From assembly GCA_021780095.1 (NCBI GenBank), contig JAJXZK010000334.1, forward strand, positions 1 through 64,000: a stretch of 64,000 nucleotides of DNA. Direction: 5' to 3'. The notes under the pieces were generated by a model. The model ran no database searches. It was not told where the DNA came from and saw only the letters and a program-made list of their open reading frames with translations. Both the position numbers and the translations under genes were made by a program. The DNA comes from Acidobacteriota bacterium. GTDB taxonomy: Bacteria > Acidobacteriota > Terriglobia > Terriglobales > Acidobacteriaceae. Shown here one piece after another: positions 1 through 9,159 of the stretch; the first letter of the stretch is position 1, and each line of letters begins with the position of its first letter.

Positions 1-162
1 CTTCCACTCGGCCGGATCGGGTTCGCGGAATCGCCAGCAAAATTTCCCAGTCGGGCAGATCAGAGAGATAGATCTGCCGGGATGCGAGTTTCTCTGATGT
101 TGCCCGCCAACGTGTAAGCTAGCTGTACCCAATCCCCCCAAACAAACTTCAGGAGAACCCCC

Positions 163-1029
163 ATGGCTTCTGTACTGATTACAGGAACAAGCGCGGGCAT
201 CGGCTTGGCGACCGCTTTGACCGTTGCTCGAGCGGGCCATACGGTCTACGCGACGATGCGCAATCCCGCGCGCGCACCAGAATTGGCGGAAACGGCCGCG
301 ACGGAAGGCTTGCCGATCCACATCTCCACGCTGGACGTGGACTCGGACAGCTCAGTGAAAGCGGGAATGGAAGCGATTTATCGGGAGGCGAAACATCTCG
401 ATGTGCTGGTGAACAACGCGGGACTGGGAGAGAGTGGATCGGTTGAAGAGTTACCGTTGGCCAGGATGCGGGCGGTGATGGAGACAAATTACTTTGGAGC
501 GCTGCGCTGTATCCAGGCGGTTGTTCCCGACATGCGGCAGCGCAAAAGCGGATGTATCATCAACATCTCCTCGGCTGCGGGGAAAATCGCGAATTCGCCG
601 AGCGGTTGTTACGCGGCGTCGAAGTTTGCGCTGGAAGCGATCAGTGAGGCGCTGGCCCAGGAGATGATTTCGTTTCATGTGAGAGTCGCCATTGTCGAGC
701 CGGGGATCATCGACACGGCGATGGCGCGACGAATTGAGGCGCGGAATGGCCCGACCGTTTACCCACAGCAGCGGCGGTTCGCAGCGTTGTTCGCGGCAAG
801 TCTTCGAAATCCGGGACAGCCAAGCATGGTTGCTGAAAAAGTTCTGGAGATTATCGAAAGCGATACCTTGCAGTTGCGACATCCCGTGGGTCCGGACGCG
901 GAGCCATTGCTGGCGTGGCGCAGATCCATGACCGACGAGGAATGGGTGGCCTTGTTCGGTGCCAGCGACGATGTCTGGTATGAGCGGTTGGAGCGCGATT
1001 TCGGTATGGAGATTCGACCGAAGACTTGA
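163..1029 (+). CDS. Short-chain dehydrogenase/reductase (SDR), classical type
   Basis: A 288-residue cytosolic NAD(P)-dependent oxidoreductase; its substrate cannot be read from sequence. The Rossmann cofactor motif TGTSAGIG lies at about residues 7-14, the NNAG motif near 89, and the catalytic Ser and YAASK near 138-156. The substrate-binding C-terminus is longer than in minimal 250-residue SDRs. The ATG is chosen because AGGAG sits 7 bases upstream. The next gene starts 170 bp downstream on the same strand, so it may or may not be co-transcribed. Family assignment is firm; a more specific role would be a guess. Confidence 0.88.
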   Translation: MASVLITGTSAGIGLATALTVARAGHTVYATMRNPARAPELAETAATEGLPIHISTLDVDSDSSVKAGMEAIYREAKHLDVLVNNAGLGESGSVEELPLARMRAVMETNYFGALRCIQAVVPDMRQRKSGCIINISSAAGKIANSPSGCYAASKFALEAISEALAQEMISFHVRVAIVEPGIIDTAMARRIEARNGPTVYPQQRRFAALFAASLRNPGQPSMVAEKVLEIIESDTLQLRHPVGPDAEPLLAWRRSMTDEEWVALFGASDDVWYERLERDFGMEIRPKT

Positions 1030-1199
1030 AGACGGCATTGTTATGCGGCCATGAGGGGCTCCGAAGATGCTCGCCGGAAATCACGACCCGCCTTTGAATG
1101 AGAAATGGCAGACCAGCTTTCTTGTTAGGTGATACGCTGACTTGACCCCCCAACACTTGAAGAAATAGAAACCCTGATGTTTGTCAGAGGAGGCTTGTA

Positions 1200-2225
1200 A
1201 TGCAACCTGGAAATGGCGTCGAAGGCCAGTTGAATCCTGGACTGGTATTTGAAATGTTGAACGCGTATCAGCGTACAGCGGCCTTGAAGGCGGCAATCGA
1301 CCTGGATCTGTTTCGGGCGGTCGGAGAAGGACCGGGAGACGCGGCCTCCATCGCACGTCAGTGCTCGGCGTCGGAGCGGGGTGTGCGCATCCTGTGTGAT
1401 TTTCTGACGATCAATGGCGTGTTGGTGAAAGAGGAGGGACGCTATCGGCACACGCCGTCGAGCGCGGTCTTTCTGGATCCGCGGTCGCCAGCGTGCCTGG
1501 CTTCCGTGGCCCAGTTTCTGGGCAACCCGGCGATGCACGGGGCCTATGACAACCTGGCGGAGATTGTACGCACGGGTCGCACCAACCTGCCGGGAGACGG
1601 CACTGTGGAACCGGAGAATCCGATTTGGGTGCAGTTTGCGGAGACCATGGCGCCGATGATGGGCCCGATGGCAGGTCCCCTGGGCAAGGTGGTGCTGCAG
1701 GGACAAGCAGGTCCGATGCGGGTGTTGGATATCGCGGCCGGTCACGGATTATTTGGAATCGAGATTGCGAAGCAGAATCCGCAGGCGCATGTGACGGGAT
1801 TGGATTGGGCGCCGGTGCTGCGGGTGGCTCTGGACAACGCCCGCAAAGCGGGCGTGCATGATCGGTACAACATGCTGCCGGGCAGCGCCTTTGATGTGGA
1901 CTTCGACGGGCCGTATGACGCGGTGCTGTTGACGAATTTTCTACACCACTTCGACAAGCCGACCTGCGTGGGACTGCTGCAGAAGGTTCATGCTGCTCTG
2001 CGTCCGGGAGGACAGTGCGCCACACTGGAGTTTGTGCCGAATGAAGACCGCGTGTCCCCGCCCATGCCCGCCAGCTTTGCTCTTACTATGCTGACCAGTA
2101 CCGCGGCCGGCGATGCTTATACGCTGAGCGAACTGACGAGCATGTATCGCGAAGCCGGATTCAAAACCATTGGCGGCCATCCCATCCCCATGAGTCCGCA
2201 CACCATTGTGACTGGGCAAGCCTGA
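1200..2225 (+). CDS. SAM-dependent O-methyltransferase-like protein with N-terminal winged-helix dimerisation domain
   Basis: A 341-residue class I methyltransferase of the plant-type/antibiotic O-methyltransferase architecture. Residues about 15-90 form a winged-helix dimerisation region (LDLFRAVGEG onward). Residues about 165-320 form the SAM domain, with motif I VLDIAAGHGLFG near 180 and the acidic LDWAP loop near 200. A GAGG Shine-Dalgarno lies 9 bases before the ATG. The product ends only 14 bp before the next gene, a membrane protein, suggesting a two-gene unit. The acceptor substrate is unknown; related proteins act on quinone, polyketide or hydroxy-aromatic compounds. Confidence 0.8.
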   Translation: MQPGNGVEGQLNPGLVFEMLNAYQRTAALKAAIDLDLFRAVGEGPGDAASIARQCSASERGVRILCDFLTINGVLVKEEGRYRHTPSSAVFLDPRSPACLASVAQFLGNPAMHGAYDNLAEIVRTGRTNLPGDGTVEPENPIWVQFAETMAPMMGPMAGPLGKVVLQGQAGPMRVLDIAAGHGLFGIEIAKQNPQAHVTGLDWAPVLRVALDNARKAGVHDRYNMLPGSAFDVDFDGPYDAVLLTNFLHHFDKPTCVGLLQKVHAALRPGGQCATLEFVPNEDRVSPPMPASFALTMLTSTAAGDAYTLSELTSMYREAGFKTIGGHPIPMSPHTIVTGQA

Positions 2226-2239
2226 GGGATGGTAGGGGC

Positions 2240-3037
2240 ATGGCCGATACGGCGACAAACCTGGGGCGCATCGAGCTGACAACGAAATCCGCCAGGGTGA
2301 AAACGGCGAGGGCGAAGCCTGTTCGCCTGCTGCAGCAATACTTCTACTTCTTCATGTCGTTGCTGATCGCCGTGATCGTGGTCTACGGCTTCAGCCACAC
2401 CATAGACGAGCGCCTCATCCATGCTGCCGTCCGCCGCCCCTTTATCCTGTATCTTCATGCGGCAATTTTCTTCGGATGGGTGCTTTTCTTCATCTTCCAG
2501 TCCCTGCTGGTCCGGACCCGCAAAGTGCGGTTGCATCGCCAGATCGGCTGGTTCGGTGTCGGGCTCGGTGTTGCGATTTCCGTTCTGGGCATCTCCACCG
2601 CCATCACCATGACGCGGTTTCAAATGTACCGACTTCACGCGGTCGAGGATGCGGTGACTGATCTCATTGGCCCGTTCTTAGACATGACCTCCTTCACGGT
2701 TCCGTTTGTGCTGGCGATTTACTGGCGAAAAAAGCTGGAATACCATCGCCGCTTGCTCCTGGTTGCAACCTGCGTGCTTACCTCGGCGGCTTTCAGTCGA
2801 ATGTCTCTTCAGATGTTGCCAGTTTTGCCGAATATGCTGATATTTATTTGGATTTACGGGGGCGTCGACGTTCTGATTTTCCTCGGGGTGGTGCGCGATC
2901 TGATCGTTGACCGCCGCATCCACCCGGTCTATCTCTATGCGCTGCCCGCGCTCCTTGCTGCCCAGGTAATCGTCATTTGCATGTACCAATATGATTGGCC
3001 TTTGTGCGTAAAAATAGCCCACGCAGTCGTAGGCTAA
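2240..3037 (+). CDS. Polytopic membrane protein of unknown function
   Basis: A 265-residue protein with a basic N-terminus and about seven hydrophobic segments (starting near residues 34, 65, 95, 145, 170, 195 and 230). Histidines recur at membrane edges (FSHTID, YLHAAIFFGW, RLHRQIGWFG, LEYHRRL), a pattern seen in haem-binding or DUF2306-like membrane families; that resemblance is only an inference. It follows the methyltransferase by 14 bp and is probably co-expressed with it. It ends in a 56-bp convergent gap facing the gcv operon. I do not recognise a specific family. Confidence 0.6.
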   Translation: MADTATNLGRIELTTKSARVKTARAKPVRLLQQYFYFFMSLLIAVIVVYGFSHTIDERLIHAAVRRPFILYLHAAIFFGWVLFFIFQSLLVRTRKVRLHRQIGWFGVGLGVAISVLGISTAITMTRFQMYRLHAVEDAVTDLIGPFLDMTSFTVPFVLAIYWRKKLEYHRRLLLVATCVLTSAAFSRMSLQMLPVLPNMLIFIWIYGGVDVLIFLGVVRDLIVDRRIHPVYLYALPALLAAQVIVICMYQYDWPLCVKIAHAVVG

Positions 3038-3093
3038 TTCGAGTGTCAAATTCGTAGCGGGGGTCGCATTTCATTCGACCGATAAATCGCTGG

Positions 3094-3360
3094 CTACTTC
3101 GAATCTGGCTTGCTGTCGAGCTCTTGCATGACGGACTGGATGAGTTCTTTGGCGCCGGTCAACTGCTGCATGATGGTTTGCAAATCGAGAGCAGGCTGTG
3201 TTGGGTTGCGGGCCGAGGTGCAATACACGCCGTGCTGGCCAACCAGGATGAGAGCGTCGGTGATCATGTCGAGGGTAACAGCAAGACGGCCGCGCGGAAC
3301 GCCCATCATGAATTCATGCTTCTCGAGAGACTCGCGCTGATCGTCGAAGGCTGAGGCCAT
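3094..3360 (-). CDS. Small conserved-looking protein at the end of the gcv operon, unknown function
   Basis: An 88-residue acidic soluble protein (MASAFDDQRESLEKHEFM...), predicted mostly helical, with no signal peptide or membrane segment. Its ATG directly abuts the gcvPB stop codon (zero spacing), so it is very likely translated with the glycine cleavage genes. One Cys is present (VYCTSAR); no metal-binding or enzymatic motif is seen. It could be a small accessory factor for glycine decarboxylase or a passenger. The function is not recognisable from sequence. Confidence 0.65.
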   Translation of the reverse strand: MASAFDDQRESLEKHEFMMGVPRGRLAVTLDMITDALILVGQHGVYCTSARNPTQPALDLQTIMQQLTGAKELIQSVMQELDSKPDSK

Positions 3361-5001
3361 CTAATACTCCTTGGCCGGAGTGGCGGGAACGAGCGGCGGA
3401 TTCGTAGTGGACGCGGCTGTTTCAGGCGCAGCTGCTTCGGCACCGTCATTGGGCTTCCAGCGCAGGACAGGCTTGCGGGCGGCGGTGACTTCATCCATGC
3501 GGCTGACGCGGGTAGCGTGCGGCGCGTGCAGAATGATCTCTGGGTTCTCGTCGGCCTCTCGCGCGATCTGGCGCATGGCGTCAATGAACTGATCCAGCTC
3601 TTCTTTCGATTCACTCTCTGTGGGCTCAATCATCAGCGCGCCGGGTACGATCATCGGAAACGATGTCGTATATGGGTGGAAGCCGTAGTCGATGAGGCGC
3701 TTGGCGATGTCGCCGGTCTTGACTCCATTGCGCGTCTGGCGGCGGTCGCTGAAAACCACCTCATGCAGCGTGGGCGTTTTGTACGGCAGCTCGTACACAT
3801 CTTCCAACTTGGCGCGAATATAGTTTGCGTTCAAGACTGCGTCTTCCGTGGTTTGACGCAGGCCATCGGGGCCGTTGGCGAGGATGTAGGCGAGGGCGCG
3901 AACAAACATTCCATAGTTGCCGTAGAACATGCGCACGCGGCCCACCGACTGCGGACGATCGTAGCTGAAGGTCAGGGTGTTGTCCGGTTTTTCGACAAGG
4001 ACCGGTGTGGGCAGAAACGGCTCCAGAATTTTTTTGCAGGCAACCGGACCTGAGCCGGGACCACCGCCGCCGTGAGGCGTGGAGAAGGTCTTGTGCAGAT
4101 TCAGGTGCATGACATCGACGCCGAAATCGCCGGGGCGCGTTTTGCCGACCAGGGCATTCATATTGGCGCCATCCATGTAGAGCAGCGCGCCTTTGGAATG
4201 CAGGATGTCGGCGATTTTGTGGATCTCACTCTCAAACACGCCAATGGTGGAAGGATTGGTGAGCATGAGCGCGGCGGTTTCTTCGTCGACCAGTTGCTCC
4301 AGTTCGGCAAGGTCGACCATGCCATTGCTGTTGGACTTGAGATTTTGCACCTGATAGCCGCAAATAGCCGCCGTGGCAGGGTTGGTGCCGTGGGCGGAGT
4401 CGGGAATCAAAATCTTTTTGCGCGGATTGCCTTTTGACTCGTGGTACGCGCGGACCAGGAGAATGCCGGTAAACTCGCCATGCGCGCCGGCAGCCGGCTG
4501 CAGCGTGATCGAGTCCATTCCGGTAATTTCTCTAAGGCATTCCTGCAGCATCCACATGACGCGCATTGCGCCCTGCGAAAGAGATTCGGGCTGGTAGGGA
4601 TGGGCGTCGGCGATTCCTTCCAGACGCGCCACCATTTCATTGACGCGAGGATTGTATTTCATGGTGCAGCTGCCCAGCGGATACATGCCAAGGTCGATGG
4701 CGTAGTTCCAGGTCGAGAGGCGAGTGAAGTGGCGGATGATTTCAACCTCGCTGACTTCCGGCAGCACGCCGAGATCTTCGCGGGCATGTTTGCCCAGCAG
4801 CGCTCGGGGGTCGATCGCGGGCACATCGAGCGGCGCGAGGCGATAGGCTTTTTTACCGGGCGAGGACTTCTCGAAGATCAAGCCTTCATTCTGACTGATG
4901 TGACTGGAGACCTTGGAGCGCTCGCCGACAAAGGGGACATCGTTGCCTGGAGAACCGGCTGCTTTCGTAACTGTAACTGTTTCAGTTGCCATTTCGTTCA
5001 T
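3361..5001 (-). CDS. gcvPB: Glycine dehydrogenase (decarboxylating) subunit 2
   Basis: A 546-residue PLP-dependent C-terminal half of the split P-protein, which with GcvPA decarboxylates glycine and passes the aminomethyl group to lipoyl-GcvH. The PLP lysine is in NLHKTFSTPHGGGGPG (Lys about 304), and the conserved GSCTMKYNP is near residue 110. The first ATG is 2 bp after the gcvPA stop. An AAGG at that stop is ideally spaced for a second ATG at 4992, so the true start may be three codons later. The C-terminal 40 residues are Ala/Pro/Thr-rich and look like a lineage-specific tail. Confidence 0.95.
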   Translation of the reverse strand: MNEMATETVTVTKAAGSPGNDVPFVGERSKVSSHISQNEGLIFEKSSPGKKAYRLAPLDVPAIDPRALLGKHAREDLGVLPEVSEVEIIRHFTRLSTWNYAIDLGMYPLGSCTMKYNPRVNEMVARLEGIADAHPYQPESLSQGAMRVMWMLQECLREITGMDSITLQPAAGAHGEFTGILLVRAYHESKGNPRKKILIPDSAHGTNPATAAICGYQVQNLKSNSNGMVDLAELEQLVDEETAALMLTNPSTIGVFESEIHKIADILHSKGALLYMDGANMNALVGKTRPGDFGVDVMHLNLHKTFSTPHGGGGPGSGPVACKKILEPFLPTPVLVEKPDNTLTFSYDRPQSVGRVRMFYGNYGMFVRALAYILANGPDGLRQTTEDAVLNANYIRAKLEDVYELPYKTPTLHEVVFSDRRQTRNGVKTGDIAKRLIDYGFHPYTTSFPMIVPGALMIEPTESESKEELDQFIDAMRQIAREADENPEIILHAPHATRVSRMDEVTAARKPVLRWKPNDGAEAAAPETAASTTNPPLVPATPAKEY

Positions 5002-5003
5002 CC

Positions 5004-6362
5004 TTATACGTATGCCAATGCGGGCGCTTGTTTGTCGGCGATGACCGCAGCCGCAGCGTCAATTTGCGTGCGCGAATTTTGCTCGGTGGCGCACCACAGT
5101 GAGGCATGCTTCAGCTCTGGATACCAGGCGGAGAGCGGCAGCCCGCCAATCATTTTCTGCTGCAGCAGGCGCGCGTTGATGGTTTCGGACGCTTCGGCGG
5201 TCTGCAATACAAACTCATTGAAGCGCGGAGAATCCGCGAAGAGCAGCTTGCTGCCCGGAGTTGCAGCCAATGTTTCCGCGGCATAATGCGCCTTCGCTAG
5301 ATTTTGTTCGGCCAGTTCGCGCATTCCGGCTTTGCCATAGATGGTGAGATAGATGCAGGTCATTAGCGCGACCAGCGCCTGGTTGGTGCAGATGTTGGAC
5401 GTCGCCTTTTCGCGGCGAATATGTTGCTCGCGGGTGGAAAGGGTGAGCACAAATCCGCGACGGCCGTCTTGATCGACGGTAGCGCCGGTGAGGCGTCCGG
5501 GCATCTGGCGAATGAATTTTTCTTTGCAGGCCAACACGCCGCAGTAGGGTCCGCCGTAGCTAATGGCGACTCCGAGGGATTGCGCTTCGAGGGAGACGAT
5601 GTCGGCTTCCGTGGGTGGCCGAACAACGCCGAGCGACAGCGCCTCTGCGACGGAGACAATGAGCAGCGCGCCTTTGGCGTGGGCTAGATCGGCAATGGCC
5701 GCGACATCTTCAATGACGCCGAAAAAGTTGGGCGACTGGATCAGCACGCAGGCGGTCTGGTCGGTGATGGCGGCTTCCAGAGCCTTCATATCGACGCGGC
5801 CATCAGCGCCGTACGCCACGCGATGCTTGGTGAGTCCCTGGTGCTGCGCATAGGTTTTCAGGACTTCTCGATACTCGGGATGCACGGTGCTGGCGACAAC
5901 CATGTGGCTGCGGCGGGTGACGCGCGCCGCCATCATCACGGATTCCGCTGCCCCTGTCGAGCCGTCGTACATGGAGGCGTTGGCGATCTCCATTCCGGTG
6001 AGCTCGCAGATCATGGTCTGAAATTCAAAGATCGCCTGCAGTGTGCCCTGGGAAATTTCCGCCTGGTACGGTGTGTACGAGGTAAGGAACTCGCCGCGTT
6101 GCACCAGCGCGTCAATGACGACCGGGCGATAGTGGCGATATGCGCCCGCGCCGAGAAAACTGGCGTACCCGTTGGCATTGCGGTCGGCAGCAAGGCGGAA
6201 CAGATCGACGATTTCCTGCTCGCCCATCTGCGTCGGAATCTTCAGATCACCTTTCAGGCGATACTCGGCGGGAATAGATTGAAACAAATCGCCGATCGAC
6301 GACACGCCAATTTCTTTCAACATGGCGTCGCGGTCGCTCGGGGATTTGGGTAGGTAGCGCAT
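5004..6362 (-). CDS. gcvPA: Glycine dehydrogenase (decarboxylating) subunit 1
   Basis: A 452-residue N-terminal half of the split glycine decarboxylase. It opens with the typical [19 protein letters not shown] and carries [11 protein letters not shown] and [14 protein letters not shown], hallmarks of this subunit. It forms a heterotetramer with GcvPB. The length matches the family norm of about 440-450. It lies between gcvH (52 bp away) and gcvPB (2 bp), giving operon order T-H-PA-PB as in many bacteria with the two-subunit enzyme. Confidence 0.95.
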   Translation of the reverse strand: MRYLPKSPSDRDAMLKEIGVSSIGDLFQSIPAEYRLKGDLKIPTQMGEQEIVDLFRLAADRNANGYASFLGAGAYRHYRPVVIDALVQRGEFLTSYTPYQAEISQGTLQAIFEFQTMICELTGMEIANASMYDGSTGAAESVMMAARVTRRSHMVVASTVHPEYREVLKTYAQHQGLTKHRVAYGADGRVDMKALEAAITDQTACVLIQSPNFFGVIEDVAAIADLAHAKGALLIVSVAEALSLGVVRPPTEADIVSLEAQSLGVAISYGGPYCGVLACKEKFIRQMPGRLTGATVDQDGRRGFVLTLSTREQHIRREKATSNICTNQALVALMTCIYLTIYGKAGMRELAEQNLAKAHYAAETLAATPGSKLLFADSPRFNEFVLQTAEASETINARLLQQKMIGGLPLSAWYPELKHASLWCATEQNSRTQIDAAAAVIADKQAPALAYV

Positions 6363-6414
6363 GATTCAGAGTCCTGTCTTCAAGGCTGTGAGACCGCGAT
6401 GCTTTTGAGAATGC

Positions 6415-6804
6415 TCAGGCGTGGGTTTCTTCCGCAATAAATGCTTCGTAGTCGGCGGAACTAAGCAGCGCGTCGACTTCCGATGAGTTCGACAACTCCA
6501 CTTTGATAATCCAGGACTGGTGCGGTTCGGTGTTGATTTTTTCGGGTGATGTGACCAGGTCTTGATTCACGGCTGTGACCGTGCCGCTGACCGGTGAATA
6601 CAGATCGGAGACGGCCTTCACGGACTCCACGCTGCCGAAAACTTTACCGGCCTGGACTGTGTCTCCGACTTTGGGAGCATCGACGAAGACGATGTCGCCG
6701 AGAGAATTCTGCGCGTAGTCTGTGATGCCGACGGTGCCGACGGTGCCTTCCACCTGGAGCCATTCATGCTCGCGGGTGTAGCGATAGGTGTTTGGATATG
6801 TCAT
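6415..6804 (-). CDS. gcvH: Glycine cleavage system H protein
   Basis: A 129-residue lipoyl carrier that shuttles the methylamine group between P-, T- and L-proteins. The lipoylation motif is FGSVESVKAVSDLYSPVSG, with the modified Lys at about residue 63. The frame stays open far upstream, but the start at 6804 is chosen because it gives the canonical MTYPNTYRYTREHEWL N-terminus and has GAGGA 8 bases before it. It sits between gcvT and gcvPA in the operon. Confidence 0.95.
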   Translation of the reverse strand: MTYPNTYRYTREHEWLQVEGTVGTVGITDYAQNSLGDIVFVDAPKVGDTVQAGKVFGSVESVKAVSDLYSPVSGTVTAVNQDLVTSPEKINTEPHQSWIIKVELSNSSEVDALLSSADYEAFIAEETHA

Positions 6805-6893
6805 AGGATTCGTCCTCTTCCATTGTATGTTGTCGGGGAATCGCGGACCCGAAGGCGGCGCTCCGCAGAGGTCTTTTGCACAGGAGCCACAAT

Positions 6894-8042
6894 TCAGGCG
6901 TGTTTTTTTGGACGGCGGTAGAACGGCTGCGGCACGATGCGGGCGCGCACATCCTGACCGCGGATCTTGATGGCCAGCTCGGTGTCGATGGCACTGTGCG
7001 CGACGGGGACATAGCCGAGAGCAATGTTCTTCTTGAGGAATGGAGCAGGAGAGCCGCTGGTGATGACCCCAATGTGTTCGCCTGAGAGTGTGCAAATGGG
7101 ATAGCCATCGCGGCCGATCCCACGCTCGATCATTTCCATGCCGACCAACTTGCGCTGCGGGCCACCAGCTTTCCGCAGTTTTCTCAATGCCGCCTGTCCC
7201 AGAAACTCCGGCTTGTCGAGCTTGCAAAAGCGGTCCAGACCAGCTTCAAAGACGTTGGTTTCATCCGTAATTTCGTGGCCATAGAGCGGCATGGAGGCTT
7301 CCAGCCGCAGGGTGTTCCGAGCGCCCAGGCCGCAGGGAACAATTTCAAACTCGCGCCCAGCGTCAAGGATTTCCTGCCAGACGCGCGCGGTGGTGGCTGG
7401 ATCGGAGGGAATATAAATTTCAAATCCATCCTCGCCCGTATAGCCGGTGCGCGAGATCAGCACATTATGGATGCCGCAGACCTGACCCCAGACAGACCAA
7501 TAATTCTTGATGGCATTCAGATCGATGCGGGTCAGCTTTTGCAGCGTGGCCAGCGCTTGCGGACCCTGGATGGCGAGTTGCGAATAGTGTTCGCTGTAGT
7601 CGCTTACGTGGCAGTGAAAGCGCTGCGAATGCTGCTTGATCCACGCATAGTCCTTTGGGCGAGTGCCTGCGTTAACGACCAGAAGATAATCGTTAGGACT
7701 GAACTTGTAGACCAGGATGTCGTCGACGAATGTGCCTTGCGGGGTGAGCAGTGCCGAGTATTGCGCCTGACCTTCGGCGAGCTTCGAGGCATCGTTCATG
7801 GAAACGAACTGCACAGCCTCAAGCGCCTCGGGTCCGCGCAATTGGATTTCGCCCATGTGGCTGACGTCGAAGATGCCGACGCGGGTGCGCACCGCCATGT
7901 GTTCGGCAATCAGTCCGGCGTATTCCACCGGCATATCCCAGCCGCCGAAGTCGACCATCTTGGCGCCGCACTGGCGATGGGTGGGGTTGAGCGCTGTTTT
8001 TTGCAGGATAGGGGTGGTCGCGGGAACAGACGAACTCGACAT
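6894..8042 (-). CDS. gcvT: Glycine cleavage system T protein (aminomethyltransferase)
   Basis: A 382-residue tetrahydrofolate-dependent aminomethyltransferase. Family signatures visible are AKMVDFGGWDMPVEY near the N-terminus, FDVSHMGEI, the folate-binding region near YTGEDGFEIYIP, and the C-terminal EIRG/PFYRRPKKH end. The start at 8042 (MSSSSVPATTP) is preferred to an in-frame ATG 81 bp upstream, which would overlap the VOC gene. It is the first enzyme gene of the gcv operon, 25 bp after the VOC gene and 89 bp before gcvH. Confidence 0.94.
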   Translation of the reverse strand: MSSSSVPATTPILQKTALNPTHRQCGAKMVDFGGWDMPVEYAGLIAEHMAVRTRVGIFDVSHMGEIQLRGPEALEAVQFVSMNDASKLAEGQAQYSALLTPQGTFVDDILVYKFSPNDYLLVVNAGTRPKDYAWIKQHSQRFHCHVSDYSEHYSQLAIQGPQALATLQKLTRIDLNAIKNYWSVWGQVCGIHNVLISRTGYTGEDGFEIYIPSDPATTARVWQEILDAGREFEIVPCGLGARNTLRLEASMPLYGHEITDETNVFEAGLDRFCKLDKPEFLGQAALRKLRKAGGPQRKLVGMEMIERGIGRDGYPICTLSGEHIGVITSGSPAPFLKKNIALGYVPVAHSAIDTELAIKIRGQDVRARIVPQPFYRRPKKHA

Positions 8043-8067
8043 AGAACACCAGTTTAAACGACGGCTA

Positions 8068-8997
8068 CTACTTGGGCGCGGGCAGCGTATACGGGGAGCA
8101 GCAGGGCTTGCGGACCGGGCCAAACTCCATCAATTCCGCGCGGGTGCCGTTGGGATCGTACAGATTGAGCTGCCATTTGCCATCGAGGCCGATTTCGGGG
8201 TCCTCGTACGGATGAGATGAGTCCCAATGGCGGTGCTGCAGCATCTGCGCAGCCTGATGAATATCGGGAACTCCCAGCGCGAAGTGATTGAGGACGCCGC
8301 TGTCGCCCGCGTTTTTGGCGCCCGGATCCTGCAGCATGTATTCCAGCCATTGAGCGCCGTCGGGCACACGCATGTCCACCCACTCCAGCTTGTGCCCGCG
8401 GCCGCCCTGCCAGCCTTCGACAAAGCCGAGAATATCGCGGAAGAAGCGGTCTTCCTCGGCGCGATTGTGCACGATGAACCCCGCGTGCAGAATGATTTGC
8501 GAGATGGGCTGGGGCGCGTTCTTTGACGCTGAAGAGCTGACAGGAACAAGACGGCCCCGCGATGCTCGTTGCACAAACTGTAGGGAATGTCCCCCTGGAT
8601 CTTTCACCCATAGAAACCGCGTGCCGTCTGGCTGGGTTTGAATTTCGCCTTCGATGGGAACTTTCCGGCTCACCAGATAACGCTGCATGGAATCAAGGTC
8701 TGTTGTGGCGAAGGCAATGTACGCCAAGAAGTCTGTTGTGCCCGGAGGCGCGGCCTGGACCTCGATCGATTGTTTCGAGCTCACGCGAAATTCCATCGGC
8801 CCGGAAGGGGACGGAGATGAGATCTGCGGGAACCCCAGAAATGTTCCATAGAACTGCTGCGATTTGTTCAGACTGGACGCATACACGGAAACCTTGGCGA
8901 TGCCGGTGATGGGCGGACGCATGGAGGTATTCTGAGCGGCCAATGAAATTGGAATGGCCGCGAAGGCGACGAAGAGTACAGATTGGATTCGAAACAC
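8068..8997 (-). CDS. Exported VOC-family (glyoxalase/bleomycin-resistance fold) protein
   Basis: A 309-residue protein starting at GTG, with a Sec-type signal peptide (FVAFAAIPISLAAQ, cleavage near residue 21). Two vicinal-oxygen-chelate modules follow, at about residues 30-155 and 165-300. Each has the beta-strand pattern around FYGTFLGF and FFRDILGF, and the second has GVLNHFALGVPD and PNGTRAELMEFG, where metal ligands usually lie. The substrate is unknown; dioxygenases, glyoxalases and binding proteins share the fold. It is read in the same direction as gcvT, 25 bp upstream, so a periplasmic protein appears to head the gcv operon, which is odd. Confidence 0.75.
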   Translation of the reverse strand: MFRIQSVLFVAFAAIPISLAAQNTSMRPPITGIAKVSVYASSLNKSQQFYGTFLGFPQISSPSPSGPMEFRVSSKQSIEVQAAPPGTTDFLAYIAFATTDLDSMQRYLVSRKVPIEGEIQTQPDGTRFLWVKDPGGHSLQFVQRASRGRLVPVSSSASKNAPQPISQIILHAGFIVHNRAEEDRFFRDILGFVEGWQGGRGHKLEWVDMRVPDGAQWLEYMLQDPGAKNAGDSGVLNHFALGVPDIHQAAQMLQHRHWDSSHPYEDPEIGLDGKWQLNLYDPNGTRAELMEFGPVRKPCCSPYTLPAPK

Positions 8998-9159
8998 AGA
9001 ATTTGCCCCGGGGAACGACAGGGAAATACTAGCAAAATCGCGGAGGACGCGTTGGATGGGTAACCCAGATTTTGGGAAATCAACCGCCGCTTCGCCTTGG
9101 GGAATTGTTCGCCCAAATCAGAGGGGAAGCTCGTGTTTGCTGGTAACAGGAGAAGAACG

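Noticed and set aside
8998..9159. Possible glycine riboswitch upstream of the gcv operon
   Set aside because: The 162 bp do not show the conserved tandem aptamer cores, and no sequence resembling them was found next to gcvT.
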